64,000 bases of DNA from Eoetvoesia sp035555955 (GTDB lineage Bacteria; Pseudomonadota; Gammaproteobacteria; Burkholderiales; Burkholderiaceae_B). Location of the stretch: NCBI RefSeq assembly GCF_035555955.1, contig NZ_DATMGA010000016.1, forward strand, positions 124,001 through 188,000, given 5' to 3'. The notes under the pieces are model-generated. The model ran no database searches. It worked only from the letters and a program-made list of their open reading frames with translations, and was not told the origin of the DNA. Position numbers and translations under genes: made by a program. Shown in pieces: positions 26,497 to 34,007 of this stretch (position 1 is the stretch's first letter; each line of letters begins with the position of its first letter).

Positions 26497-27306
26497 CTAG
26501 ATCAGCCCGACAGCAGCGGCAAAGTTTTCTCCAAATTTGGTACGTCTCATCAGGCCTCTTTGTATTTCGATTTTTTTACTGCTCTCATCGATTGAGCTTT
26601 GTATGCGTATAAATTCAGGACGTTTTTCTGCCCAGTCATAGGCCTCTGGGGCAGTTAAATAAGAGCCATAATCAACTTCGAGTAGTCCTAGACGAATCCA
26701 GTTGTCGACCATCGCAGAAAGTTCATCTAGCTCAGCAGGTTCATCTTTCTTGTATAGATTCAGAATGTGCGTTGCGAGCTGGGTCGAGCCACTTTGGTTC
26801 AGCTCTTTCGCTCTAATTGCGATAATTGGACTGACTTCACGAGGTATAAAGATTTTGAGAATTTGAGCCTCTGTAGTCGTCAGTTGTTTGATAATTTCTA
26901 CAAAAGCGGGATGGGCATTCGAAGCAATCCGATCATCCATGGATGTTGTGAGGAGATTCAAAAACATTTCCCTCAGCTCGTTCTCTTCATGTGTAAATGC
27001 CAAACCTTGGAGAGCGGGACCCGCAAGTGATGTTTTAGGTTCAATTAAGTGCTCAGATGGAATCGCAGCGGCTTTCTCGGACATTTCATTAGGAAACCTT
27101 TCTGCAAAGTAGTTTTTTGCTTTACGTATACCGTAATTCAATGCGGCCAATGGCAAGAGAGCATGATTAATTGTCTCGCTGAGCACTACGGCACTCTTGC
27201 CAAGATTCCCTCCAGCCTTCTTGGCATCGGGGTTGTCCTTTACCGCTTGTACCAGCTCACGTGCCAGTGAAATGCCTTCTTTTATGGTTTTTAGTTCGTC
27301 GCTCAT
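26497..27306 (-). CDS. Abi-alpha (DUF4393) family protein, putative phage abortive infection
   Basis: 269 residues, helical and soluble by appearance. The central part (ENELREMFLNLLTTSMD and HPAFVEIIKQLTTTEAQILK) matches the pattern of Abi_alpha/DUF4393 proteins, some of which are linked to abortive phage infection. The N-terminus holds a helical stretch with Gly-Lys-rich segment (AKKAGGNLGKSAVVLSE). Base composition is clearly lower in GC than the flanking core genes. Mode of action is unknown for the family. It lies between HigBA and a restriction-like gene. Confidence 0.65.
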   Translation of the reverse strand: MSDELKTIKEGISLARELVQAVKDNPDAKKAGGNLGKSAVVLSETINHALLPLAALNYGIRKAKNYFAERFPNEMSEKAAAIPSEHLIEPKTSLAGPALQGLAFTHEENELREMFLNLLTTSMDDRIASNAHPAFVEIIKQLTTTEAQILKIFIPREVSPIIAIRAKELNQSGSTQLATHILNLYKKDEPAELDELSAMVDNWIRLGLLEVDYGSYLTAPEAYDWAEKRPEFIRIQSSIDESSKKIEIQRGLMRRTKFGENFAAAVGLI

Positions 27307-27342
27307 TGAGAGCCTCAGCTATTGATAGATTGACCTTTTCGT

Positions 27343-27516
27343 TCACTCTCGCGCATAGCTTTTCTTCCCGCCACGTGGCCCCATGCAGAATGTGTCGCTA
27401 CGGCAATCACAGCTCGTATTGGGTTCGGCTTTGGGCGTATCAAGTAATCCCTGTGGACGGCTGCCCGGCACCTTATAAATCTTTTTGCTGCCACTGATCA
27501 AGCCGTCGTTGCACAC
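27343..27516 (-). CDS. Possible small Cys-rich protein with Gly-Pro-Arg-Gly-Gly motif
   Basis: 57 codons from GTG 27516 to TGA 27343-27345, starting eight bases after the stop of the restriction-like gene on the same strand. It has four Cys (residues 2, 36, 38, 44), an opening Val-Cys-Asn-Asp-Gly, and a C-terminal Phe-Cys-Met-Gly-Pro-Arg-Gly-Gly-Lys-Lys-Ser-Tyr. The Gly-Pro-Arg-Gly-Gly-x-x-x-Tyr pattern recurs at the ends of small phage- and plasmid-borne proteins. No ribosome site is apparent, so it may be a coupled downstream gene or the remnant of a longer one. It fills most of the 217-base gap here. Confidence 0.35.
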   Translation of the reverse strand: MCNDGLISGSKKIYKVPGSRPQGLLDTPKAEPNTSCDCRSDTFCMGPRGGKKSYARE

Positions 27517-27523
27517 GAACTTG

Positions 27524-28693
27524 TCAAATAGCGGTGGAGTCTGTTGCGTTTATGGTTCGTCCCTTACGTTTGAAATTGTCATCATTCTTGCAGTAGGTGA
27601 GGGCGTCTCGGACGATGCCGGCAAGACGATAAAGATCTTCAGGTTTATCAAGAAGGATCTGATCGTTGCTGCCGATCTTTAATCCGGCACGAGAAATCTC
27701 GGTTTTATCGGCGTCGGTAAGAGGGATGATGAATTGCATGGCTGGGTGTTTTTTATCGCCCCAGAATCGGAATATCCAGCGATTTGATTTTCCGCCATGA
27801 ACTACGGAAAAATAGGATTCGGTATCTCGAGCCTGTAAGTCCTCGTCAGGCAGAATGTCGGTGCAAACATCGAACAAGCGCCTTTCCTCGGCTGTTGTGA
27901 TGATTTTCGCGTTATCGGGGTCTACGATGTCCGCATCTTCGTCGGGGATGATCTCGATCGGAGCGGCTATTGGCGCAGCTTCAGGCGTTGACAAGCTCGT
28001 CGCCACCATTTCGCTGATTGATTGCGCAACGGCCTGCTTGATGATTGGCTGGATGCTTTCTAGAAACTTGCTTGTCATCGTGCGCTGCGTGTTGGCACGC
28101 GTGGCCACATAGCGCACGAAGTCTAAATCGCAGTCGCGCAGTGCAGCGGTAATCGCTGCCTTGAATGCCGTCAGGTAGACATTTTCTTCGGCCAGTGCTC
28201 GCAGTGTGCCTGGCTCTAAATTGTCATAGTGGAACCGCTCCAGATGTTCCTCCACGTCGTCAGTATCAGTTTCGAAATCAATAATCAAAAACGGCGTGCT
28301 GTCCATGATGTTTCGATTCTCTAAATCGGTGAAGAATCGCCACTCGCGTCCGTTTGTGATGGCGGCCACAGCAACCTCTGGAGTCGCGTTGTAATACCGC
28401 GAGAGTTGGGGGCAGTGGTTGGTGAGATTTTCTGCATACGCCTTGGCTTCGATGAACATTACCGGGATGCCATGGCTGAACAAGGCGTAATCAACGCGCT
28501 CGCTGGCCTTTGCGCCGGGAAAGTCTGCGCCATATTCGGCTTTTACCTTGGTTGGGTCGTAGGGGCTGAACCCGAGGATATCGAGCAGTGGGAGGATAAG
28601 CGCCTGTTTTGTTGTTTCTTCGGTAGCGCAATGCGTCCCGACATTTTTGACATGCTCGGCATGGTGTTCGATGCGCTGTTTGAAGTCCGACAT
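27524..28693 (-). CDS. Stand-alone restriction-endonuclease-like protein (type I HsdR N-terminal type)
   Basis: 389 residues. The first ~150 carry a PD-(D/E)xK nuclease layout: ERVDYALF gives the Asp, and VMFIEAKAY gives the Glu-x-Lys, as in the N-terminal domain of type I restriction R subunits. No helicase domain, methylase or specificity subunit is present. The second half, with EERRLFDVCTDILPDE and a C-terminal ligand-like sheet region, resembles predicted type IV-type restriction proteins. It probably acts against modified or foreign DNA. It lies in the AT-rich accessory patch with HigBA and Abi-alpha. Target and cofactors are not visible. Confidence 0.6.
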   Translation of the reverse strand: MSDFKQRIEHHAEHVKNVGTHCATEETTKQALILPLLDILGFSPYDPTKVKAEYGADFPGAKASERVDYALFSHGIPVMFIEAKAYAENLTNHCPQLSRYYNATPEVAVAAITNGREWRFFTDLENRNIMDSTPFLIIDFETDTDDVEEHLERFHYDNLEPGTLRALAEENVYLTAFKAAITAALRDCDLDFVRYVATRANTQRTMTSKFLESIQPIIKQAVAQSISEMVATSLSTPEAAPIAAPIEIIPDEDADIVDPDNAKIITTAEERRLFDVCTDILPDEDLQARDTESYFSVVHGGKSNRWIFRFWGDKKHPAMQFIIPLTDADKTEISRAGLKIGSNDQILLDKPEDLYRLAGIVRDALTYCKNDDNFKRKGRTINATDSTAI

Positions 28694-28765
28694 GTTGTCC
28701 CCCTTTTTGATCTATATAACATTTATACATGAAAATAAATTATTGTTACTCTTTTGGCAAATTTT

Positions 28766-28906
28766 TTATACCTTTCCTCGCTGGGCCTCATACCCGCGCA
28801 GGGCTGCATCAAAGGCGATATCGGCTTGCTTGGCCTGGGCTGGAGTGAGAGCGTAGATGCTGTCGGGAGTGGCTTTCTTCAGTGGCCGGGATGTGTCGAT
28901 GCAATG
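28766..28906 (-). pseudogene. Coding remnant without a start codon
   Basis: An open stretch of about 46 codons, bounded upstream by TAG (28907-28909) and ending at TAA 28766-28768, reads like real protein: LTPAQAKQADIAFDAALRGY and EAQRGKV at its end. It has no ATG, GTG or TTG. It lies on the same strand as, and just after, the HTH fragment at 28932-29177 but in another frame, so it may be that gene's frameshifted C-terminus. Confidence 0.35.
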
Positions 28907-28931
28907 CTATGTTTCATCGCAGGTTCTCGCA

Positions 28932-29177
28932 CTAAAGAGCGTTCTGGCTCTTCGTCCCAAACGTTAAGAATGCAGGATCTGCTCCGACATAGACAGCGAT
29001 AGCGACAAGTTTGTCGTCGCGCGGCATGGCAATACCAAGCGTGTAACGCCTCGCCATCTCATAGGTGATTTTGAGTTCGTCCTTGAGATTAGTGACAGTT
29101 ATGCCGGCCGCTTGCATCGCAGCGGTCAAGCCGTCATGGTACGACGTTTCAATTCGTTCCGGCCATGATCCCTGCAA
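28932..29177 (-). pseudogene. Phage-type helix-turn-helix repressor, N-terminal part, probably decayed
   Basis: 81 codons. The segment SYHDGLTAAMQAAGITVTNL, KITYEMARRYTLGIAMPRDD and KLVAIAVYVGADPAFLTFG is a Cro/CI-like DNA-binding domain as found in prophage repressors. The S24 peptidase domain of full repressors is missing, as a stop follows after residue 81. The expected start (Met-x-Thr-Ser-Tyr-His) reads ATT here, and the only start in frame is a TTG nine codons earlier. Truncation, lost start and a frameshifted tail suggest a relic of a mobile element. It could still make a short DNA-binding protein. Confidence 0.5.
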
Positions 29178-29291
29178 GAACTACGCCTGTCCCATGGGGC
29201 GGGTAAGGTGGTGGCTTGCTGCCGTGCCTGAGCAGGCCGCCAAAGAGCAGGGCGGGATGTGTGAGGTAAGTGGGTGGGGCCTGGAGGCCGC

Positions 29292-30770
29292 TCAAGGCTC
29301 GGACTGCAGCGCTACCGTGGGTTCCTGCACCAGGCCGCGGGTCAGGGCGGTGACGGCGAGCATGACTGCGGTGTTCAGGCCCAAGGCGATGACGCCGATA
29401 TTGACGTCGTGCACCCATGCCGGGGCGCCGGGGAAGAGGGTTTGCATGGTCTGGTGCGTCAGCACCGTGTAGGCTACCGTGCCGACTCCGACGCATATCC
29501 CCGTGGCAACCCCGTATTTATTGGCGATTCGTGTTTTGCACAGGCTGGCCAGCAATCCCGGCGTCAATTGCGTGACGAAGCTGAATCCCATGATCAAGAG
29601 CGCGACGATGCTTTGTCCGCCCCCGATTGCGAAATACACGGCGATGAGTGAAATGGCCAAGGCGGCTATCCGGGACACCAGCGACAGTCTCGAGTCGCTG
29701 GTGTCTGGCGCGCCCACAAGATAGATGTTGCGCGCAAAGAGGGTGGAAGATGCGATGAGCATGATCGAGCCGGGCACGATCGCGGTCAGCACGCCGGCAA
29801 CGCCTATGACTCCCACCAGCCATGGGTCGAAGGTCTGGATGGAAAGCTTGAGCAGGGCGAGGTCGATCTGGCCTCCCGACAGGCCCGGCACCTGCAGGAT
29901 AGCCGCCATGCCCACGAACATGGAGAACAGCATGACCAGAGCGTAAATGGGCATGACCACGGCGTTCTTGCGAAAGCTGATTTCCGTTTTCGACGTGTAT
30001 ACCGACGCAAACGCATGCGGCCACAAATACATGCCCAGGCTTGAGATCGCGATCGTCGATAAATACCAGACGGCGTTCTTGCCGGTTTCGGGCAGCGCGA
30101 GGAATCCGGGCTTGGCCTGCTCGATCGTGGCGAACATGGAGCCCAGGCCGCCGTAGTAATGGTAAGGAAGGTAAAGGCCCAGAAAGACACAGACCACCAG
30201 CACCACGGCGTCCTTCAGGAGCGCGGTATTCGCGGAGCCGCGCATTCCGGAGTTGACGACGTAGACGGTCATGGCTCCCGCGCCGATCCAGATGGCCGCC
30301 GTCGGTTTGATGCCGCCGTACGACGTCAATTCGACGATGATGCCGATGCCCTTGAATTGCAGGATAAGGTACGGAATCAATGCGACCAGCGACACCACGG
30401 CGACCAGGGTGCCCAGGGCCGTGCTTCCGTAGATCTTGGCGTAGTAGTCGGATTGGGTCAACAGCTTATGCTGCTTGGCGTAACGCCACACCGGGGGCAG
30501 CAGCCAGTACGACATGACAAAAGCCAGGACCGTATACACCACGATGTATAGCGCGGGCCCGCCGAAGCCGTAGGCAAAGCCGCTGGCGCCCAGGAAGGTG
30601 AAGGTCGTGTAGAGTTCGCCGGCCATCAGCACGAACACCAGCACGGAGGAGAAGCCGCGTCCGCCGACGCTCCATTGTTCCATGTTCATCGTGACGCCGC
30701 GCTTGGCGCGCATGCCCAGGAAAACGATGAATGCCAGCGACACCGCGATAATGATCAAAGGAGTATTCAT
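29292..30770 (-). CDS. Sodium:solute symporter, monocarboxylate uptake type (MctP-like)
   Basis: 492 residues from ATG 30770; a start 27 bases earlier adds an unusual MLLLLKGLA and lies close to the DUF3311 gene. About 13 membrane helices. SSS-family motifs include SVGGRGFSSVLVFVLMAGELYTTF (cited in part) near the start and SLGMYLWPHAFASVYTSKTE centrally. Together with the DUF3311 gene immediately upstream this is the arrangement seen for MctP/YhjB-like uptake of short monocarboxylates such as lactate, pyruvate or acetate. Substrate is inferred. Confidence 0.83.
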   Translation of the reverse strand: MNTPLIIIAVSLAFIVFLGMRAKRGVTMNMEQWSVGGRGFSSVLVFVLMAGELYTTFTFLGASGFAYGFGGPALYIVVYTVLAFVMSYWLLPPVWRYAKQHKLLTQSDYYAKIYGSTALGTLVAVVSLVALIPYLILQFKGIGIIVELTSYGGIKPTAAIWIGAGAMTVYVVNSGMRGSANTALLKDAVVLVVCVFLGLYLPYHYYGGLGSMFATIEQAKPGFLALPETGKNAVWYLSTIAISSLGMYLWPHAFASVYTSKTEISFRKNAVVMPIYALVMLFSMFVGMAAILQVPGLSGGQIDLALLKLSIQTFDPWLVGVIGVAGVLTAIVPGSIMLIASSTLFARNIYLVGAPDTSDSRLSLVSRIAALAISLIAVYFAIGGGQSIVALLIMGFSFVTQLTPGLLASLCKTRIANKYGVATGICVGVGTVAYTVLTHQTMQTLFPGAPAWVHDVNIGVIALGLNTAVMLAVTALTRGLVQEPTVALQSEP

Positions 30771-30813
30771 TGCCAGGCCTTTCAGCAGTAACAGCACGAG
30801 AATAAAAAGGGAG

Positions 30814-31002
30814 TCATGGTTTGTTGGCGGGATCCAGTGAATAGATCAGCCACATCACCAAAGAAGTAATCAGGACCGTGCCAACCACCCATGCCATGAA
30901 GAAGGGCAGGCCGAAAATGAACGGAGTGACGCGATTGGCGGCCAATACGCCGCCCAGCGCCAGGAGTACGGGAATCAGGACAAGCCAGGTTGATCGGGGC
31001 AT
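30814..31002 (-). CDS. DUF3311 small membrane protein, symporter partner
   Basis: 62 residues with two membrane helices (LVLIPVLLALGGVLAANRV, then FFMAWVVGTVLITSLVMWLIY) and a short loop containing PFIFGLPFF. DUF3311 proteins are encoded just before SSS-type symporters and are thought to act as a small subunit. Forty-three bases separate it from the symporter gene. Confidence 0.82.
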   Translation of the reverse strand: MPRSTWLVLIPVLLALGGVLAANRVTPFIFGLPFFMAWVVGTVLITSLVMWLIYSLDPANKP

Positions 31003-31312
31003 TTCTTGTATCCTTCATAAAAGACCAAAGACGGGCCTGGAGCAATGTGCTCGCAGGTTTTCGCCGACCGATGGCGGCGCGGCTGCGGTTTCGACGCTGC
31101 GATTCAAAATCGTGCGTGCCGCAGGCGGGGCGCCGCCCATCGTGTTTTGAAGTGTATGGACAATCCATTTATGGGGTACACGCTGCAGCGGCTAGGGTTT
31201 CCCCTCGCAGATATTTCGAAATGTAAAATGGAGCGGAGCGGCATGCGGGAAAGGCGCGGGGAGTTTTGCCGCGTGAATGTCCCGCAATCCTTCAGATGGA
31301 CGATGGAAGCCT
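31003..31312. other. 310-base intergenic region, divergent promoters
   Basis: The gap separates the leftward DUF3311-symporter operon from the rightward small Trp-rich gene. It contains a short palindrome ATGGA-CAA-TCCAT near 31155 and ATTTCGAAAT near 31213, either of which could bind a regulator. No gene or tRNA is seen; open frames here lack ribosome sites and family resemblance. Confidence 0.5.
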
Positions 31313-31543
31313 ATGGCTGACGATATTTTTGAACCGGATTGGTCGCTGGCGCCCGCCGGCTGGGACTGGGCGGCCCAGGACGAGGACGGGCGCTGGTTCT
31401 GGTACGGGGTTCAGCCCCAGCCCAGCATTGGCGGCGGGGTGTGGCGCGCGCCGTCGCGGGCCCAGGCGTTCGCGTGCCAGGCCGATCCCAATCCCGAGTG
31501 GTACGACACCTTGCGCCGCCGCGGTACTGCGGCGAATGGGTGA
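31313..31543 (+). CDS. Small Trp-rich conserved-looking hypothetical protein
   Basis: 76 residues from ATG 31313 with a GGAAG just upstream. Seven Trp residues, many in an acidic N-terminal half (DWSLAPAGWDWAAQDEDGRW, then FWYG), and no signal peptide or membrane segment. Codon use is like the neighbouring core genes. I do not recognise a family. It is convergent with the metallopeptidase gene, with 13 bases between the stops. Confidence 0.6.
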   Translation: MADDIFEPDWSLAPAGWDWAAQDEDGRWFWYGVQPQPSIGGGVWRAPSRAQAFACQADPNPEWYDTLRRRGTAANG

Positions 31544-31556
31544 GGCCGGCGAGGCC

Positions 31557-32411
31557 TCAAAGCTCCCGTGCGCCGAACGTATCGCATTGCGACGTATCGC
31601 CGCTTTTCAGGCCACGGCTGAACCAGCGCACACGCTGGGCGGAAGTGCCGTGGGTGAACGAGTCGGGCACGACCCGGCCCTGGGCTTGCTGCTGCAGGCG
31701 GTCGTCGCCGATGGCGGTTGCGGCGTTCAGGGCTTCTTCGATGTCGCCGGCCTCCAGCGTGCCGCGCTGTTCGTTCGAGTGGTTGGCCCAGACTCCGGCA
31801 AAGCAGTCGGCCTGCAGTTCGACGCGCACCGAAAGCTGGTTGGCCACGGTCGTGCTGGAACGCTGCCGCAGTTTATCGACCTGATCCGTGATGCCGCGCA
31901 GGTGCTGCACATGATGCCCGACTTCGTGGGCAATGACGTAAGCCTGGGCGAAGTCGCCCGGAGAGTCGAGCTCTTGCGCCATTTGCCGGAAAAAGCCCAG
32001 ATCCAGATAGACTTTGCTGTCGCCGGGGCAATAGAAAGGCCCCATGGCCGCCTGGCCCGTGCCGCAAGCAGTGGGCGTCACGCCGCTGTACAAGACTAGC
32101 TTGGGCTGCCGGTAGCTACCCCAGCCGTTTTGCTGGAACAGTTTGCTCCAGGTGTCTTCGGTGTCGCCCAGTATCTTGGCGACGAAGGTTTTCTCGGCGT
32201 CGTTGGCGGAATTGCCGGCCGGCGCGCTGTATTGCGTTTCCTGGGGCTCGGTGAGGTTTTGCAGGACAACGCTGGGATCCACGCCGAAGTAAATCGCGAC
32301 CAGCGCCAGCACGATGGTGCCCAGCCCGATTTTTCCGCCGCCCCGCAAGGGGATGCGGCTGCCGCGCCGGTCTTCGATATTTTGGCTTTCGCGTGAATTG
32401 TCCAAACGCAT
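31557..32411 (-). CDS. ypfJ: YpfJ-family neutral zinc metallopeptidase
   Basis: 284 residues. ATG 32411 is chosen because AAGGAG lies six to seven bases upstream; the immediately preceding ATG is too close. A single N-terminal membrane anchor (GLGTIVLALVAIYFGV) places the rest in the periplasm. The zinc motif HEVGHHVQ is intact, with a downstream Glu-Leu-Gln-Ala-Asp-Cys-Phe-Ala-Gly stretch typical of the family. Two Cys in PTACGTG and YCPGD are also conserved in the family. Physiological substrate is unknown. Confidence 0.88.
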   Translation of the reverse strand: MRLDNSRESQNIEDRRGSRIPLRGGGKIGLGTIVLALVAIYFGVDPSVVLQNLTEPQETQYSAPAGNSANDAEKTFVAKILGDTEDTWSKLFQQNGWGSYRQPKLVLYSGVTPTACGTGQAAMGPFYCPGDSKVYLDLGFFRQMAQELDSPGDFAQAYVIAHEVGHHVQHLRGITDQVDKLRQRSSTTVANQLSVRVELQADCFAGVWANHSNEQRGTLEAGDIEEALNAATAIGDDRLQQQAQGRVVPDSFTHGTSAQRVRWFSRGLKSGDTSQCDTFGAREL

Positions 32412-32529
32412 CATGGGCTCCTTGGGGAATGAAACCGGGTTTTTCAACCGCCGGTAGAGTCTGGAATTTTATTGCCTCCGGCCAGCCCGCACCGTAAACT
32501 GCTCCCTCAAGAATGTTAGGATACGTTTC

Positions 32530-33156
32530 ATGGCTCAGTTGTTTGTCGTTCACCCCCAGAATCCACAGGTCCGCTCGTTGAAGCAGGCGGGCGAGTTCTT
32601 GGCCAAGGGCGGTCTGGTCGCGGTGCCCACCGATTCCAGCTACGCGCTTGTGGCACGGCTGGACGATAAAACGGCGGCCGATTCCCTGCGCCGCTTGCGC
32701 GGGCTGGACGAGCGCCATCATCTTACCTTGCTGTGCCGCGACCTGGCCGAAATCGGCCACTTCGCCCGGGTCGACAACCGCCAGTACCGTTTCCTCAAGC
32801 TCGCAACCCCCGGCCCCTGGACCTTCATACTGGAAGCCAGCCGCGAAGTGCCGCGGCGCGTGTCCCATCCCTCCCGCAAGACCATCGGCATCCGCGTGCC
32901 CAACCATGTGGTTGCGCTCGGCCTCATCGAGCAGGCGGGGTCGCCGCTTATTTCCACGACGCTCATCCCCGAGGACGAAGACGAGCCCTTGAACGATGCG
33001 CAGGAAATCCTCGACCGCTACGCCAACCAGCTGGCGGCCGTCATCGATGGCGGCTCCTGCCCCTTGATGCCCACGACGGTCATCGACCTTACCGGCCCCG
33101 AGCCCGAAATCGTGCGGCGGGGGCAGGGCGATTTGTCGGCCCTGGGCCTTGATTAG
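32530..33156 (+). CDS. yciO: YciO/Sua5-family (YrdC fold) RNA-binding-type protein
   Basis: 208 residues. The YrdC fold is recognised from LAKGGLVAVPTDSSYALV (nucleotide/phosphate site), the KRxxxx-type segment here RGLDERHHLTLLCRDL, and PLISTTLIPEDEDEPL. This group includes TsaC, which makes threonylcarbamoyl-AMP for tRNA t6A, but the Leu-Thr-Leu-Leu-Cys-Arg variant points to YciO, whose role is less clear. Stands 75 bases before the M50 protease gene on the same strand. Confidence 0.85.
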   Translation: MAQLFVVHPQNPQVRSLKQAGEFLAKGGLVAVPTDSSYALVARLDDKTAADSLRRLRGLDERHHLTLLCRDLAEIGHFARVDNRQYRFLKLATPGPWTFILEASREVPRRVSHPSRKTIGIRVPNHVVALGLIEQAGSPLISTTLIPEDEDEPLNDAQEILDRYANQLAAVIDGGSCPLMPTTVIDLTGPEPEIVRRGQGDLSALGLD

Positions 33157-33231
33157 CGAACTTTTTCCCGTGCGGGCGGCCCAAGTCACCAGGTGCAGGG
33201 CAATCAGCCCGCGCCATTACCCGGAATTTGA

Positions 33232-33882
33232 ATGGAAGCATTGATACAGACCATTACGGTTTACGCTTTACCCGTGTTGTTCGGCATTACCCTGCACGAG
33301 GCGGCCCATGGTTACGTCGCCCGCATGTTCGGCGATCCCACCGCGTACCAGGCGGGCCGCGTCAGCCTGAATCCCATCCGCCATATCGATATGGTCGGCA
33401 CGATCATCGTTCCGCTCGTCCTGTTGTTCAGCACCAAGCTCATGGGCGGCGCAGGCATGCTGTTCGGCTGGGCCAAGCCGGTGCCGGTCGACTGGAGCAG
33501 GCTCAACAAGCCCAAGCGCGACATGCTCTGGGTGGCGCTGGCCGGGCCGGCTTCCAATCTCGTCATGGCCATTATCTGGGCAGTGGAACTGCGCCTGCTC
33601 ATGAGCGCGGGTTCGGGCATGGAGAGTTTCTGGGTGCGGATGGCCATTGCGGGCATCCAGATCAACCTGGTCCTCATGGCGCTGAACCTGTTTCCGCTGC
33701 CGCCCCTGGATGGGGGGCGGATCGTGTTCAGCCTGCTGCCGGGGCCGCTGGCCTACAAGTACTCCAGGATCGAGCCCTACGGCCTGCTGATTCTGGTGGT
33801 TTTGATGATGACCGGCGTGCTCTGGAAGCTGCTGCTGCCGTTGCTGGCCGCGGGCCAGGCCATCGTGACCTGGTTCCTGTAA
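33232..33882 (+). CDS. Site-2 protease family (M50) membrane metalloprotease
   Basis: 216 residues, about five membrane helices. Zinc ligands are His22 and His26 in HEAAH, and the third site is the NLFPLPPLDGGRI motif near residue 160. It lacks PDZ domains, so it belongs to the compact M50 group rather than RseP. Such proteases cut substrates within the membrane; the substrate is not known. The stop is 125 bases before dapA. Confidence 0.9.
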   Translation: MEALIQTITVYALPVLFGITLHEAAHGYVARMFGDPTAYQAGRVSLNPIRHIDMVGTIIVPLVLLFSTKLMGGAGMLFGWAKPVPVDWSRLNKPKRDMLWVALAGPASNLVMAIIWAVELRLLMSAGSGMESFWVRMAIAGIQINLVLMALNLFPLPPLDGGRIVFSLLPGPLAYKYSRIEPYGLLILVVLMMTGVLWKLLLPLLAAGQAIVTWFL

Positions 33883-33901
33883 AAAAACTATAGTGGGGCG
33901 T

Positions 33902-33936
33902 GTGCATGTTTACTCGCTTATCCGGTAAACTTGCAC
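33902..33936. promoter_or_regulatory. Long inverted repeat upstream of dapA
   Basis: GTGCATGTTTAC (33902-33913) and GTAAACTTGCAC (33925-33936) are complementary over 12 positions with one mismatch, spaced by 11 bases. There is no T-run, so it is unlikely to be a simple terminator of the protease gene. It lies 72 bases before the dapA ATG. A regulator binding site or a leader hairpin is likely. Confidence 0.5.
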
Positions 33937-34007
33937 GTTAGATTGGTTTTGGTGCGTAAAAGGCGTGCCCGCTGCCTCGAGTCGGGCTTTCGGAGATACT
34001 TTCCATC

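Noticed and set aside
25531..29291. tRNA-His-integrated island with duplicated attachment site
   Set aside because: I found no second copy of the tRNA 3' end and no integrase gene, so island boundaries by site-specific integration are not supported.
33902..33936. Rho-independent terminator of the M50 protease gene
   Set aside because: The repeat has no downstream T-run and a long loop; better kept as a regulatory candidate.
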